Below are positions 10,649 to 19,261 of a DNA stretch of 64,000 nucleotides, piece by piece. The stretch spans positions 5,642,001-5,706,000 of the forward strand of contig NZ_CP029378.1 in assembly GCF_003268675.1 (NCBI RefSeq). The letters run 5' to 3'. Numbering within the stretch: position 1 is the first letter of the stretch; every line of letters starts with the position of its first letter. This DNA is from Streptomyces bacillaris (lineage in GTDB: Bacteria; Actinomycetota; Actinomycetes; Streptomycetales; Streptomycetaceae). Under the pieces are notes generated by a model. It saw only the letters and a list, made by a program, of their open reading frames with translations, was not told the DNA's origin and did not search any database. Both the position numbers and the translations under genes were made by a program.

Positions 10649-11686
10649 GTGCTGCGGATCCATGTGTCCAGGCTGGACCTTTCGCGGGTGCGGATGGCCA
10701 CGAGACCGGACGCGTTGTGGGAGACGATTCTCAGTTTTCATCGGCTGAGGGACCGGCGGGCTTCGACGGTCTTCGGGAAATGGCGGACCGAAACACGAGC
10801 GCGGTTGAATGGTGAAGCACAACTGCTGGCGGCGGTCGTCCCGCCCCGCGGCTATTTCCCGGATTTCCTGACCCCCTCGCAGGAAGGCGCCGAGCCTTTC
10901 GGGCTCGATGTGGGAATGGAGGCCCTGCGCGACACCCCGGTCGACCGCATCCGCCGCGAGCTGGACCTGATGGCGGCCGGACGGCGGCGGCAGCGGAACG
11001 GCCGGGCGGGCGGCGGCTGCGACGCCGGGCCCGCGCGGATCACGGCCGCCCTGCCCGCCGCGCTCTCCGAGGGGCGCGCCGAGCCCCTCGCCCGGCTCAT
11101 CGGCGCCCTGCGCAGCTACCACGACGCCGCCGTCGAGCCGTACTGGCCGCACATCCGCGCCTCCATCGAGGCCGACCGGGCCGTGCGCGGCCGGGCGCTC
11201 CTGGACGGCGGGGCCGAAGGGCTGCTGGCCACCCTGCCGCCGATGATCCGGTGGCGGGCGCCCGTGCTGGAGGCGGACTACCCGGTCGACCGCGACCTGT
11301 ATCTCGACGGGCGCGGGCTGCTGCTCCAGCCCTCGTTCTTCTGCCGGGGCACCCCCGTCGTCTACCGGGACCCCTTGCTCCCGCCCGTGCTCGTCTACCC
11401 GGTCACCCACACCGGCGCCCCGGCCTTCGCGGAGCCCGGCCCCTGGCTCGGCCGGCTCGTCGGTCACACCCGCTCCGCCGTCCTGCAGTCGATAGGCAGC
11501 GGCTGCACCACGAGCGAACTGGCCCGCCGCGCCGGGGTGTCGCTCGCCTCCGCGAGCCAGCACGCCTCCGTCCTGCGCGAGGCGGGCCTCGTCCTCACCC
11601 TGCGCCACGGCAGCTCGGTGCTCCACACGCTGACCCCGCTGGGCGGCTCCCTGCTGCGGGGCGGGGCGCCGATGGCGCTGTCCTGA
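10649..11686 (+). CDS. ArsR-like winged-helix transcriptional regulator (DUF5937 type)
   Basis: A 345-aa protein. The long N-terminal domain starts VLRIHVSRLDLSRVRMA, typical of a Streptomyces-rich family whose N-terminal part (DUF5937) has no known function. The C-terminal 70 residues are a winged helix (TTSELARRAGVSLASASQHA, then SVLREAGLVL), close to ArsR. No cysteine metal site is obvious in it. The GTG at 10649 is chosen because AGGTGGGG lies 6-13 bases upstream and the family begins at this point; an in-frame ATG at 10628 is the alternative. Target genes are unknown. Confidence 0.72.
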   Translation: MLRIHVSRLDLSRVRMATRPDALWETILSFHRLRDRRASTVFGKWRTETRARLNGEAQLLAAVVPPRGYFPDFLTPSQEGAEPFGLDVGMEALRDTPVDRIRRELDLMAAGRRRQRNGRAGGGCDAGPARITAALPAALSEGRAEPLARLIGALRSYHDAAVEPYWPHIRASIEADRAVRGRALLDGGAEGLLATLPPMIRWRAPVLEADYPVDRDLYLDGRGLLLQPSFFCRGTPVVYRDPLLPPVLVYPVTHTGAPAFAEPGPWLGRLVGHTRSAVLQSIGSGCTTSELARRAGVSLASASQHASVLREAGLVLTLRHGSSVLHTLTPLGGSLLRGGAPMALS

Positions 11687-11916
11687 GCGGGCCGTGAGTG
11701 TGCCCCGGGAGTGGGCCGTGGGCGTGCGCCTTGGGCCGTGGCCGTGGCCGCGGGCGTGTGCCGTAGGCCGCCGACCTTGCGGCGGGGCAGACCGGACCGC
11801 GTCGAAACTTCTTCCCCGTACGGCGATGAGTTCCGGGCGGCCCCGCCGTCTACCCCTTCGACAGCGCCGCACGGACCACGGCAGCGCACGACGGAACGCA
11901 GGAAGAGGCAACGACC

Positions 11917-12327
11917 ATGGCTCAGATGATCTTCGTGAACCTGCCGGTGAAGGACCTGGAGACCGCGAAGGGCTTCTTCGGGAAGCTCGGCTACGGCATC
12001 AACCCGCAGTTCAGCGACGACAAGGCCGCGTGTGTGGTCATCAGCGACACGATCTTCGTCATGCTGCTCACGGAGCCGCGCTTCAAGGACTTCACCAAGA
12101 AGGAGATCGCGGACGCGTCGAGGACGACCGAGGTGATCCTCGCCCTCAGCGCCGACAGCCGGGAGAAGGTCGACGAACTGGCCGACACGGCCCTGGCGTC
12201 GGGCGGCTCCCCGGCGGGCGAGACGCAGGACCTGGGCTTCATGTACGGCCGCTCGTTCCAGGACCCCGACGGCCACATCTGGGAGGTCATCTGGATGGAC
12301 GAGTCCGCCGCCCAGGGCGAGGGCTGA
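11917..12327 (+). CDS. VOC-family (glyoxalase-fold) protein
   Basis: A 136-aa single-domain protein made of the two babbab halves of the vicinal-oxygen-chelate fold. It begins IFVNLPVKDLETAKGFFGKL and ends DPDGHIWEVIWMD, with the C-terminal metal-type Glu in HIWEV. It resembles the Streptomyces proteins called lactoylglutathione lyase-like or VOC family; substrate and activity cannot be inferred. The ATG follows a GGAAGAGG ribosome-binding site. It stands alone, with a strong hairpin right after it. Confidence 0.8.
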   Translation: MAQMIFVNLPVKDLETAKGFFGKLGYGINPQFSDDKAACVVISDTIFVMLLTEPRFKDFTKKEIADASRTTEVILALSADSREKVDELADTALASGGSPAGETQDLGFMYGRSFQDPDGHIWEVIWMDESAAQGEG

Positions 12328-12347
12328 GCGCGCGCCGGTCCGCGAGG

Positions 12348-12384
12348 GCGTGCGCCGGGGTCACAGGGGAGCCCCGGCGCACGC
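12348..12384. terminator. bidirectional terminator between VOC gene and phoX-like gene
   Basis: A perfect 13-bp stem (12348-12360 with 12372-12384) and an 11-base loop lie between two convergent genes, 20 bases after one stop and 33 before the other. It can end transcription from either side. Confidence 0.8.
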
Positions 12385-12416
12385 GCGGGTGGCACGGTCG
12401 CCCGTGCGCGGGCGCG

Positions 12417-13589
12417 TCAGCTGCGGAACGGCCCCGTCACCTCGTACGTGATCCCGCCGGACGAACTGCCGCTGGTGCCGCGCTGCGAGGAGAAGTAGAG
12501 CCGCTTGCCGTCCGGCGAGAACGCCGGGCCGGTGATCTCCGAGGAGGACTGCCCGGTGATCCGCAGGAACGGGGCCACCGTGTCGGCCGGAGTGATCAGG
12601 CAGATCTCCATGTTGCCGCCGTCCTCCGCCACGTACAGGTCGCCGGAGCCGGCCCGGGTGACGTTGTCGACCCCCGTCAGCGGGGCCGCGCCGCCCGTCA
12701 CCAGCGAGTCGTCGTACGTCAGGGAGATCGACGAGGTGGTCGCGTCGTACGCCCACACCCGGTTGTCGCCCTTGGTGGTGAACCAGCAGGTGCCCGCCGC
12801 GTAGAAGCACCCCTCGCCGCCGTTGAAGACCTTGGCGCCGGAGACCTGGTGGCGGGTCTGGGTCGAGGAGGCGGCCGGGTCCGGCACATTGGCCCAGGTC
12901 ACCGCACCGGAGGTGCCCGTACCGCCGACCAGGACCTGGAGCGTGCCGCTCGACAGGTTGCCCCAGGTGGTGGGCCGGAAGCGGTAGAAGCGGCCGTCGC
13001 TCTCGTCCTCGGTGAGGTAGATGTACCCGTGGTCGGGGTCCGCCGCGGCCGCCTCGTGCTTGAACCGGCCGAGCGCGGGCCGCCGTACGGCCGCGTTCAC
13101 ACCCCAGGGGTCGGTCTCGTAGACGTACCCCCGCGTGACCTCCTCGCAGGAGAGCCAGGTGTTCCACGGGGTGGAGCCGCCCGCGCAGTTGTTGTTCGTC
13201 CCCGACAGGATCCGGTACGCGGACGTCACCGTGCCCGAGGAGTTGAACCGCACGGCGCTCGCCCCGCCGCCGCTGCCGGAGGAGACCTCGGCGTTGGAGA
13301 CGTAGATCCACCCCGAGCCGTCGGCGTAGGTCGCCCCGCCGTCGGGGGCGCTGTGCCACCGGTAGGAGGTGCCCGCCACGGTCTGCCCCGACCGGGCGAT
13401 GATGCGGCTGGTGAAGCCGCTCGGCAGCTGGATGCCGTTGCCGTTGGCCGCCTGCAGCGCGCCGTACGGGCCGGGGGCCGGCTGGGCGGGTGCGGCGGAG
13501 GCGGCGCCGCGCCACAGGGTGCCGCCGAAGGCCGCCGCCGAGCTGCCGACCACCGCCGTGCGCAAGAAGGTCCGACGTTCCACGATCAC
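12417..13589 (-). CDS. Tat-exported PhoX-like (DUF839) phosphatase
   Basis: A 390-aa secreted protein. The N-terminus has the twin-arginine signal RRTFLRTAVVGSSAAAFGG with an Ala-rich cleavage zone near residue 33. The mature part is a beta-propeller type repeat protein containing WNTWLSCEEVTRGYVYE and HEAAAADPDHGYIYLTED, features of the PhoX family. PhoX enzymes are Ca/Fe-dependent phosphomonoesterases that release phosphate outside the cell. The GTG at 13589 is used; a second GTG six bases on is possible. No Pho box was confirmed upstream. It is monocistronic. Confidence 0.8.
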   Translation of the reverse strand: MIVERRTFLRTAVVGSSAAAFGGTLWRGAASAAPAQPAPGPYGALQAANGNGIQLPSGFTSRIIARSGQTVAGTSYRWHSAPDGGATYADGSGWIYVSNAEVSSGSGGGASAVRFNSSGTVTSAYRILSGTNNNCAGGSTPWNTWLSCEEVTRGYVYETDPWGVNAAVRRPALGRFKHEAAAADPDHGYIYLTEDESDGRFYRFRPTTWGNLSSGTLQVLVGGTGTSGAVTWANVPDPAASSTQTRHQVSGAKVFNGGEGCFYAAGTCWFTTKGDNRVWAYDATTSSISLTYDDSLVTGGAAPLTGVDNVTRAGSGDLYVAEDGGNMEICLITPADTVAPFLRITGQSSSEITGPAFSPDGKRLYFSSQRGTSGSSSGGITYEVTGPFRS

Positions 13590-13782
13590 TCCACGGATGA
13601 GTGAGGGCCCGCCGCCCCGGACGGGACCGGCGGGTCGCGCGTCAGGACTGTACGGGCATGTGGTTGACGTGCCCTCAACAAGCGGTGAACTGTGGACGGC
13701 CGGGGCCGGACGGTCACGCCCCCCCGTACCGGCCGGGGCACGCCCCGCACACGCCGGGTCACGCCCCCCCGCACCGGCCTGG

Positions 13783-14163
13783 TCACTCCACCCGTACCGC
13801 GTACACCGGCACCGACACCTCGTCGTCGTCCAGGCAGGCGCCCGTGGCCAGGTCGAACCGCTGTTTCAGCAGCGGCGAGGCCACGAACGGCCGCCCGGCC
13901 GCCGAGCCGAGCAGCCCGCGCGCGAGGACGTACGCCCCGGTGAACGGATCCCGGTTGCCGATCGCGTACACCGTGCCCGACCGGTCCATGAACAGGGCCG
14001 CCTGCTCGCCGTCCGGCAGCAGCACCGCGGCGCCGCGCCCGGCGCTCAGCACGTCCGTCCCGCAGACCGCGACCCAGCCGCCGGCGTGGGCGATGTGGAC
14101 GGTGGCCGGAGCGGAGCCCGGAGCGGTGGCGCTCAGGGAGGTGTTCAGCGTGGTGGTGGTCAT
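13783..14163 (-). CDS. nirD: nitrite reductase small subunit
   Basis: A 126-aa Rieske-like protein paired with NirB. It contains the NirD core AVCGTDVLSAGRGAAVLLPDGEQAALF followed by IGNRDPFTGAYVLARGL and VASPLLKQRFDL. As in other NirD proteins the Rieske Cys-His ligands are absent, so it is structural or regulatory. Its ATG overlaps the nirB stop (ATGA), so translation is coupled to nirB. Both act in the cytoplasm in NADH-dependent reduction of nitrite to ammonium. Confidence 0.9.
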   Translation of the reverse strand: MTTTTLNTSLSATAPGSAPATVHIAHAGGWVAVCGTDVLSAGRGAAVLLPDGEQAALFMDRSGTVYAIGNRDPFTGAYVLARGLLGSAAGRPFVASPLLKQRFDLATGACLDDDEVSVPVYAVRVE

Positions 14164-16733
14164 CGGGAAGAGGTCCCTTCGAGGGTGCGGACGGCGAGCA
14201 CGGGCCCGGCAAGCAGCTCCAGATCGGGCTTGATCTGGTCCCGCTCCGGGACGAACCTCACCGAGGGGTCGGGGGCGTCGGGGGCGTTGACGAAGGTCAC
14301 GAACCGCCGCAGCCGTTCCGGGTCGTCGATGGTCTCGGCCCACTCGTCGCGGTAGCCGGAGACATGGTCGGCCATCAGTCTCTCCAACTCGTCGCAGAGC
14401 CCCAGCGAGTCATGGACGACGACATCCCGCACGTGCTCCAGGCCGCCGTCGATCCGCTCCAGCCAGGCCGAGGTGCGCTCCAGCCGGTCGGCCGTACGGA
14501 TGTAGAACATCAGGAACCGGTCGATGAGCCGGACCAGTTCGGTGTCGGAGAGGTCCTGGGCGAGCAGATCGGCGTGGCGCGGGGTGGCCCCGCCGTTGCC
14601 GCCGACGTACAGGTTCCAGCCGCCGGCGGTGGCGATGATCCCGAAGTCCTTGCCCCGGGCCTCCGCGCACTCCCGGGCGCACCCGGAGACCGCCGACTTC
14701 AGTTTGTGCGGGGAGCGCAGGCCCCGGTAGCGCAGCTCCAGGTCGATCGCCATCCGTACGGAGTCCTGCACGCCGTAGCGGCACCAGGTCTGCCCCACAC
14801 AGGACTTGACCGTCCGCAGCGACTTCCCGTACGCGTGCCCGGACTCGAACCCCGCGTCGACCAGCCGGGCCCAGATGACCGGCAGCTGATCGACGCGGGC
14901 GCCGAAGAGGTCGATGCGCTGGCCGCCGGTGATCTTCGTGTAGAGGCCGAAGTCGCGGGCCACCTCACCGATCACGATGAGCTTCTCCGGGGTGATCTCA
15001 CCGCCCGGGATGCGCGGCACGACCGAATAGGAGCCGTTGCGCTGGAGGTTGGCGAGGAAGTGGTCGTTGGTGTCCTGGAGCGCCGCCTGCTCCCCGTCCA
15101 GGACGTAACCGCTGGCGCCGACGGTCGGGGCGAGCGAGGCGATGACCGAACCGACGGCCGGCTTGCAGACCTCGCACCCCTCCCCGCCGCGCGCCTCCTC
15201 CCGGCCGTGCGAGTCGAGCAGGGTGGTGAACGAGGTGACGGCCAGGGTGCGGACGATCTCGTACAACTCGCTGCGGCTGTAGGCGAAGCAGCCGCACAGG
15301 CCGGTGTCCTCGCTCTGCGGCAGCAGCTGCCCGATCACCTTGACGCAGCTGCCGCACCCCGTCCCCGCCCGGGTGCACTTCTTCACCTCGGCCAGGGTGG
15401 TGTGCTCGCAGATCGCGCCCTTGGTCACGTTGTGGCAGGAGCAGACGACGGCGTCGTCCGGCAGCGAGGACGGTCCCAGCGTCACCGGCCCGCCCGCCCC
15501 GGCCGGGAGCACCAGCTGCTCGGGCGCGACCGGCAGGACGCTCCCCGTCATCGGCCGCAGCGTGCCGAAGCTGTCGGCGTCCCCGACCAGCACCCCGCCC
15601 AGCAGGGCGCCGTCCGCCCCGATCACCAGCTTCTTGTAGACGCCGGAGCGGGAGTCGGCGTACACCACGTCGAGCGCGCCCTCCGCCGTCCCGTGCGCGT
15701 CACCGAACGAGGCCACGTCCACGCCGAGGAGCTTCAGCTTGGTCGACATGTCGGCACCGGTGAACCCGGCCCGCCCGCCACCGAGTACTTCGGCCACGGT
15801 CTCCGCCATCTCGTACCCCGGCGCGACCAGCCCGTAGACGCGCCCGTCGGAGGCGAGCGCGCACTCACCGATCGCGAAGACGGCGGGGTCGGACGTACGG
15901 CACTCCTCGTCGACCACGATCCCGCCGCGCTCCCCGACCGCGAGCCCGCACTCCCGGGCCAGCCGGTCGCGCGGGCGCACCCCGGCGGAGAACACCACCA
16001 GGTCGACGTCGAGCGATGACCCGTCGGAGAGCGCCATCCCGTTCACGGCCCCGTCCGCGCCCGCGGTGACCTCCTGCGTGCCGACGCCGGTGTGGACGGT
16101 CAGCCCCATGCCCTCGATCGTCCGCAGCAGCGCCGCGCCGCCGCCCTCGTCCACCTGGACCGGCATCAGCCGGGGCGCGAACTCCACCACATGGGTGCGC
16201 AGTCCGAGCCCCTTGAGCGCCCCCGCCGCCTCCAGCCCGAGCAGCCCGCCCCCGACCACGGCCCCGGTCTCCGCCCCCTTCGCGTACTCCTCGATCGCGA
16301 GCAGGTCCTCGATCGTCCGGTACACGAAACAGCCCCGGGAATCCTTCCCCGGCACCGGCGGGACGAAGGGATACGAGCCCGTCGCCAGCACGAGCGTGTC
16401 GTACGGGAACACCGCCCCGGACCGCGCGGTCACCGTCCGGGCCTCGCGGTCGACGCTCCCGGCCGGGTCGCCGACGTACAGCTCGAAGCCGTGCTCCTCC
16501 ATGAACCCCGGCTCCACGAGCGAGAGTTCACCGGGGGAGCGCCCGGCGAAGTACGAGGTGAGCCGCACCCGGTCGTAGGCGGGCCGGGGCTCCTCGCAGA
16601 GCACGACGACCCGGGCCCGCCCGGCGGCCGGGGTCAGCCCGCGCGCGGCCAGCGCCTCCAGGAACCGCTGGCCGACCATGCCGTGCCCGACGAGGACGAA
16701 GGTGGGGGTGGTGGGGCTGGTGGTGTCCGGCAT
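14160..16733 (-). CDS. nirB: NADH-dependent assimilatory nitrite reductase large subunit
   Basis: A 857-aa enzyme that reduces nitrite to ammonium with six electrons. Order: FAD/NADH domains (FVLVGHGMVGQRFLEALAAR at the start), a BFD-like [2Fe-2S] domain near residue 427 (VVCSCHNVTKGAICE, later CTRAGTGCGSC), and the siroheme/[4Fe-4S] domain with CVGQTWC and CAREC cysteine pairs near 645-685. Length is normal. The ATG at 16733 follows one base after the stop of a decayed gene (TGA-G-ATG), showing former coupling. Sirohydrochlorin chelatase (23038) can supply siroheme. A GlnR-like box lies upstream. Confidence 0.96.
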   Translation of the reverse strand: MPDTTSPTTPTFVLVGHGMVGQRFLEALAARGLTPAAGRARVVVLCEEPRPAYDRVRLTSYFAGRSPGELSLVEPGFMEEHGFELYVGDPAGSVDREARTVTARSGAVFPYDTLVLATGSYPFVPPVPGKDSRGCFVYRTIEDLLAIEEYAKGAETGAVVGGGLLGLEAAGALKGLGLRTHVVEFAPRLMPVQVDEGGGAALLRTIEGMGLTVHTGVGTQEVTAGADGAVNGMALSDGSSLDVDLVVFSAGVRPRDRLARECGLAVGERGGIVVDEECRTSDPAVFAIGECALASDGRVYGLVAPGYEMAETVAEVLGGGRAGFTGADMSTKLKLLGVDVASFGDAHGTAEGALDVVYADSRSGVYKKLVIGADGALLGGVLVGDADSFGTLRPMTGSVLPVAPEQLVLPAGAGGPVTLGPSSLPDDAVVCSCHNVTKGAICEHTTLAEVKKCTRAGTGCGSCVKVIGQLLPQSEDTGLCGCFAYSRSELYEIVRTLAVTSFTTLLDSHGREEARGGEGCEVCKPAVGSVIASLAPTVGASGYVLDGEQAALQDTNDHFLANLQRNGSYSVVPRIPGGEITPEKLIVIGEVARDFGLYTKITGGQRIDLFGARVDQLPVIWARLVDAGFESGHAYGKSLRTVKSCVGQTWCRYGVQDSVRMAIDLELRYRGLRSPHKLKSAVSGCARECAEARGKDFGIIATAGGWNLYVGGNGGATPRHADLLAQDLSDTELVRLIDRFLMFYIRTADRLERTSAWLERIDGGLEHVRDVVVHDSLGLCDELERLMADHVSGYRDEWAETIDDPERLRRFVTFVNAPDAPDPSVRFVPERDQIKPDLELLAGPVLAVRTLEGTSSR

Positions 16734-16734
16734 C

Positions 16735-16986
16735 TCAGTGGCCTCCGTCGTCGGTGAGCAGGTGGAGCAGGGACATGGCGGGCGGCGGCGGTTCGTCGTC
16801 CTGCCAGGTGCGGGCGAGCCCGCCGACCGCGCCGAGGCCGCCCAGGAGCACCCCGCCGGCCGGCCCTCCGTCCCGGACGACGACCGTGCGGTACGCGCCC
16901 CGGGTGGCATCGGCCGGCCGGACCACGTCGTCGCCCGGCCAGGGGCGGGGGTCCCCGAGGGCGGCGCGGTCGAGACGGGCGCTTCC
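16735..16986 (-). pseudogene. 3' relic of an FAD-dependent nitrite reductase/NADH oxidoreductase gene
   Basis: The minus-strand frame before nirB encodes about 83 residues that read like the C-terminal interface domain of a NirB/NADH-rubredoxin reductase: GDDVVRPADATRGAYRTVVV, then RDGGPAGGVLLGGLGAVGGL. It ends one base before the nirB ATG, the spacing of an operon partner. The frame is closed by TGA (16987-16989) within a tandem duplication, so the first 300-400 residues expected for such a protein are missing. I infer an internal deletion of an upstream partner gene. It could still be expressed as a peptide from the GTG at 16926. Confidence 0.65.
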
Positions 16987-17030
16987 TCATGGGAAAGAGC
17001 CGAGACGGGCGCTTCCTCATGGGAAAGAGC
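16971..17030. repeat. perfect 30-bp tandem duplication
   Basis: Two identical 30-base units, 16971-17000 and 17001-17030, abut exactly where the decayed reductase frame stops. Each unit, read on the minus strand, contains CCCATGAGGAAGCGCCCG, so a possible start region has been duplicated. It marks the deletion or rearrangement junction. Confidence 0.95.
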
Positions 17031-17043
17031 CTGGAGGCCGGGT

Positions 17044-17081
17044 GTTACCCGGCAGCATCCCACCGGTTTCCCGGACGGAAC
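17044..17081 (-). promoter_or_regulatory. GlnR-like nitrogen-control box
   Basis: On the minus strand four half-sites are spaced exactly 11 bases apart: GTTCC-N6-GAAAC-N6-GATGC-N6-GTAAC. The GlnR consensus in Streptomyces is alternating GTNAC and GAAAC half-sites with this period. One half-site is perfect, two match 4 of 5 and one is weak. It lies upstream of nirB and its lost partner. GlnR control of nirB is established in S. coelicolor, so the call fits. Confidence 0.6.
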
Positions 17082-17149
17082 CGTGCGCTCAGCGCCGCTG
17101 GACAGCCCCTGTGAGTTCCGGCTTCCGGCGCCCCTTTAGTGTCGAGGAC

Positions 17150-17941
17150 ATGCCCGACATCACCCTGACCACCCTGGTCCTCCTCTGCCTCGCCGCGGCC
17201 GCCGCAGGCTGGATCGACGCGGTGGTGGGCGGCGGTGGGCTGCTGCTCCTGCCCGCCCTGCTGCTCGGCCTGCCGAACGTCCCCGCCGCCCATGTCCTCG
17301 GCACCAACAAGGCCGTCGCGATCGTCGGCACCTCGGGGGCCGCGATCACCTATGTGCGCCGGGCCCCGGTACGGGTGGGGCTGGCGGTACGGGTGGGGCT
17401 GATGGCGCTGGCCGGTTCGATGGGCGGGGCGTTCTTCGCGGCCGGGATCAGCAGCGATGTGCTGCGCCCGGTGATCATGGTGGCGCTGCTCGGGGTGGCG
17501 GCGTTCGTGCTACTGCGCCCGTCGTTCGGCACTGCCGCGGCGGGGGACACGGACACCCGGCCCGTGACCCGGGCCCGGATCGTCACGGCGGTCGTGCTGG
17601 TCGGCGGCGGGATCGGCTTCTACGACGGCCTCTTCGGCCCGGGGACCGGCACCTTCCTCGTCCTGGCCCTCACCGCCGTACTCCACCTGGACCTGGTGAC
17701 GGCGTCCGCCACCGCCAAGATCGTCAACGTGTGCACGAACGCGGGGGCGCTGGCCATGTTCGCCTATCAGGGTTCGGTCCTGTGGCAGCTGGCCGCCGTG
17801 ATGGCCCTCTTCAACCTGGCGGGCGCGATGGCGGGGGCCCGGATGGCGCTCGACCGGGGGAGCGGCTTCGTCCGGGCGGTGCTGCTGACGGTGGTGTTCG
17901 CGCTGGTGGCGAAGCTGGGCTACGACCAGTGGACGGCGTAG
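17150..17941 (+). CDS. TSUP (TauE/SafE) family transporter
   Basis: A 263-aa membrane protein with about eight hydrophobic segments in two repeats, each with the family signature: AGWIDAVVGGGGLLLLPALL near the start and GGGIGFYDGLFGPGTGTFL in the second half, plus LGTNK and SATAKIVN. Members export sulfite, sulfoacetate or related organosulfur anions; the substrate here is unknown. The ATG at 17150 is chosen because the hydrophobic core starts there. It is divergent from nirB. Confidence 0.88.
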   Translation: MPDITLTTLVLLCLAAAAAGWIDAVVGGGGLLLLPALLLGLPNVPAAHVLGTNKAVAIVGTSGAAITYVRRAPVRVGLAVRVGLMALAGSMGGAFFAAGISSDVLRPVIMVALLGVAAFVLLRPSFGTAAAGDTDTRPVTRARIVTAVVLVGGGIGFYDGLFGPGTGTFLVLALTAVLHLDLVTASATAKIVNVCTNAGALAMFAYQGSVLWQLAAVMALFNLAGAMAGARMALDRGSGFVRAVLLTVVFALVAKLGYDQWTA

Positions 17942-17956
17942 CGACGTACCTCGGGG

Positions 17957-18589
17957 TCACCGCACATCGGTGAGATGGGCGTAGGCCACCACGTTGCCCT
18001 GGTAGCCGGTCTCCTTGGAGAAGCCGCCGCCGCAGGTGATCAGCCGGAGCGAGGCGTGCGGGGAGTCGCCGTAGACGCGCTGGTCGGGGAAGTCCTTGTT
18101 GTCGTACACCTCGATGGCGTCGATCGAGAAGACGGCGGTGCGCCCGTCCTCGCGGACGACCTCGACACGGGTGCCCTTGGTGAGGGCGCCGAGGGCGTAG
18201 AAGACGGAGGGCCCCTCGGCGTTGTCGACATGCCCGGCGACGATCGCGGTGCCCTTGGCGCCGGGCGGGACCCCGTCGGCGTACCACCCCGCGAGGTTGC
18301 GGTCCTCGTCCGGCGGCACGTCCAGGCTGCCGTCGGCCCCGAGCCCCAGCCGCATCATCGGCGCGTCGACGTCGATGCTCGGGATGCGGATGCGGACGGG
18401 GTCGGAGGGCCGCAGCGGTTCGGCGACCGGGGAGCCCGGCTGGAGCTCGGGCCCGGCGGCGAAGGCCTGGGCGCTGGAGGGCTGCGGCGGGATCAGCTGC
18501 TCGCCGGAGCCGTTCTGGACGAGCCAGATACCGCACAGCACGGCGATGCCGACGAGCCAGCCTCGGGCTTTCTGCGCGCTCTGGGACAC
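17957..18589 (-). CDS. class F sortase
   Basis: A 210-aa transpeptidase anchored by an N-terminal membrane segment (WLVGIAVLCGIWLV). The catalytic His is in IVAGHVDN (about 120) and the catalytic Cys in RLITCGGGF (about 186), as in class F enzymes of Actinobacteria. These act outside the membrane and join surface proteins to the cell wall. The gene upstream on the same strand encodes a secreted protein with a C-terminal membrane segment and basic tail, a plausible partner. An Arg for the third catalytic position was not identified with certainty. Confidence 0.9.
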   Translation of the reverse strand: MSQSAQKARGWLVGIAVLCGIWLVQNGSGEQLIPPQPSSAQAFAAGPELQPGSPVAEPLRPSDPVRIRIPSIDVDAPMMRLGLGADGSLDVPPDEDRNLAGWYADGVPPGAKGTAIVAGHVDNAEGPSVFYALGALTKGTRVEVVREDGRTAVFSIDAIEVYDNKDFPDQRVYGDSPHASLRLITCGGGFSKETGYQGNVVAYAHLTDVR

Positions 18590-18632
18590 GGGGAGTCCTG
18601 GGGGTGAGCCGTGGGGTTTCGCGGACGAGGCT

Positions 18633-18671
18633 GCCCGGGCCGGACGCGCGGGGGAGCGCGCCGGGCCCGGG
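18633..18671 (-). terminator. GC-rich stem-loop between secreted protein and sortase genes
   Basis: Complementary CCCGGGCC/GGCCCGGG-type arms (about 18633-18649 and 18656-18671, one bulge) fold into a stable hairpin 42-80 bases after the secreted-protein stop and before the sortase start. It may reduce sortase expression relative to its partner. Confidence 0.5.
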
Positions 18672-18712
18672 AGCAGGGGACCTTGCCGGCCGTGTCGGCC
18701 CGGCTGCCTGCC

Positions 18713-19261
18713 TCAGCGGCCGCTCTCGGCGCCGGGCTCGGTGCGGCGGCGCAGCAGCCAGAGTCCACCGACGGCCGCCAGACCGATCACGCCGACGCCG
18801 AGGGCGACCTGCGTGGAGTTGGGCTCGACGCTGCCGCCGACACCGGTCCGCACATGGCCGGACGGGCGCTGGTGGTCGGGCTTCTCGTGCTTGCCGCCGC
18901 CGATCACCTTGAGATCCCCGACGGCGTCCTTGCCGTTGTCGCAGGTGACGACGATCTCGTAGACGCCGGCCCGGGTGTCGTGCGGCACCCGGAACTGGCC
19001 GACGAGGACCTCCTTGTGCGTACCGCGGCGGAGTTCGAAGTCCCCGGCGTCCAGGGAGTTGGCGTCACCGATGCCCGACCCCTTGGGGCCACAGGCGGTG
19101 GTGTTCACGGTGACGGTGGCGCCGGGGGGCGCGGTCGCCGGGGTGATCTCCAGCCGGCCGAAGTTGTCCGCGTACGCGGACGGGGCGGCGGCGAGACCGA
19201 GCGCTATGACGGTGACCGCGGCGGTGGCGGTACCGGTCACGAGGCGGGCAGGACTGCGCAT
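18713..19261 (-). CDS. secreted, membrane-tethered surface protein next to sortase
   Basis: A 182-aa protein. An N-terminal Sec signal (VTGTATAAVTVIALGLAAAP, cleavage after SAYA near residue 31) is followed by an Ig-like beta domain with two Cys (TTACGPKG and VTCDNG) that may form a disulfide. Then come a His/Pro-rich linker, a hydrophobic span (VALGVGVIGLAAVGGLWLL) and a basic tail RRRTEPGAESGR. That is a sortase-substrate layout, but no LPXTG is visible; the segment before the span is TGVGGSVEPNST. It may be a noncanonical substrate or just a membrane-anchored protein. A Crp-like site lies about 220 bases upstream. Confidence 0.75.
   Translation of the reverse strand: MRSPARLVTGTATAAVTVIALGLAAAPSAYADNFGRLEITPATAPPGATVTVNTTACGPKGSGIGDANSLDAGDFELRRGTHKEVLVGQFRVPHDTRAGVYEIVVTCDNGKDAVGDLKVIGGGKHEKPDHQRPSGHVRTGVGGSVEPNSTQVALGVGVIGLAAVGGLWLLRRRTEPGAESGR

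Noticed and set aside
12361..13515. Alternative minus-strand frame over the PhoX-like gene
   Set aside because: Arg/Gly/Pro-rich shadow; the true frame has a Tat signal and PhoX motifs.
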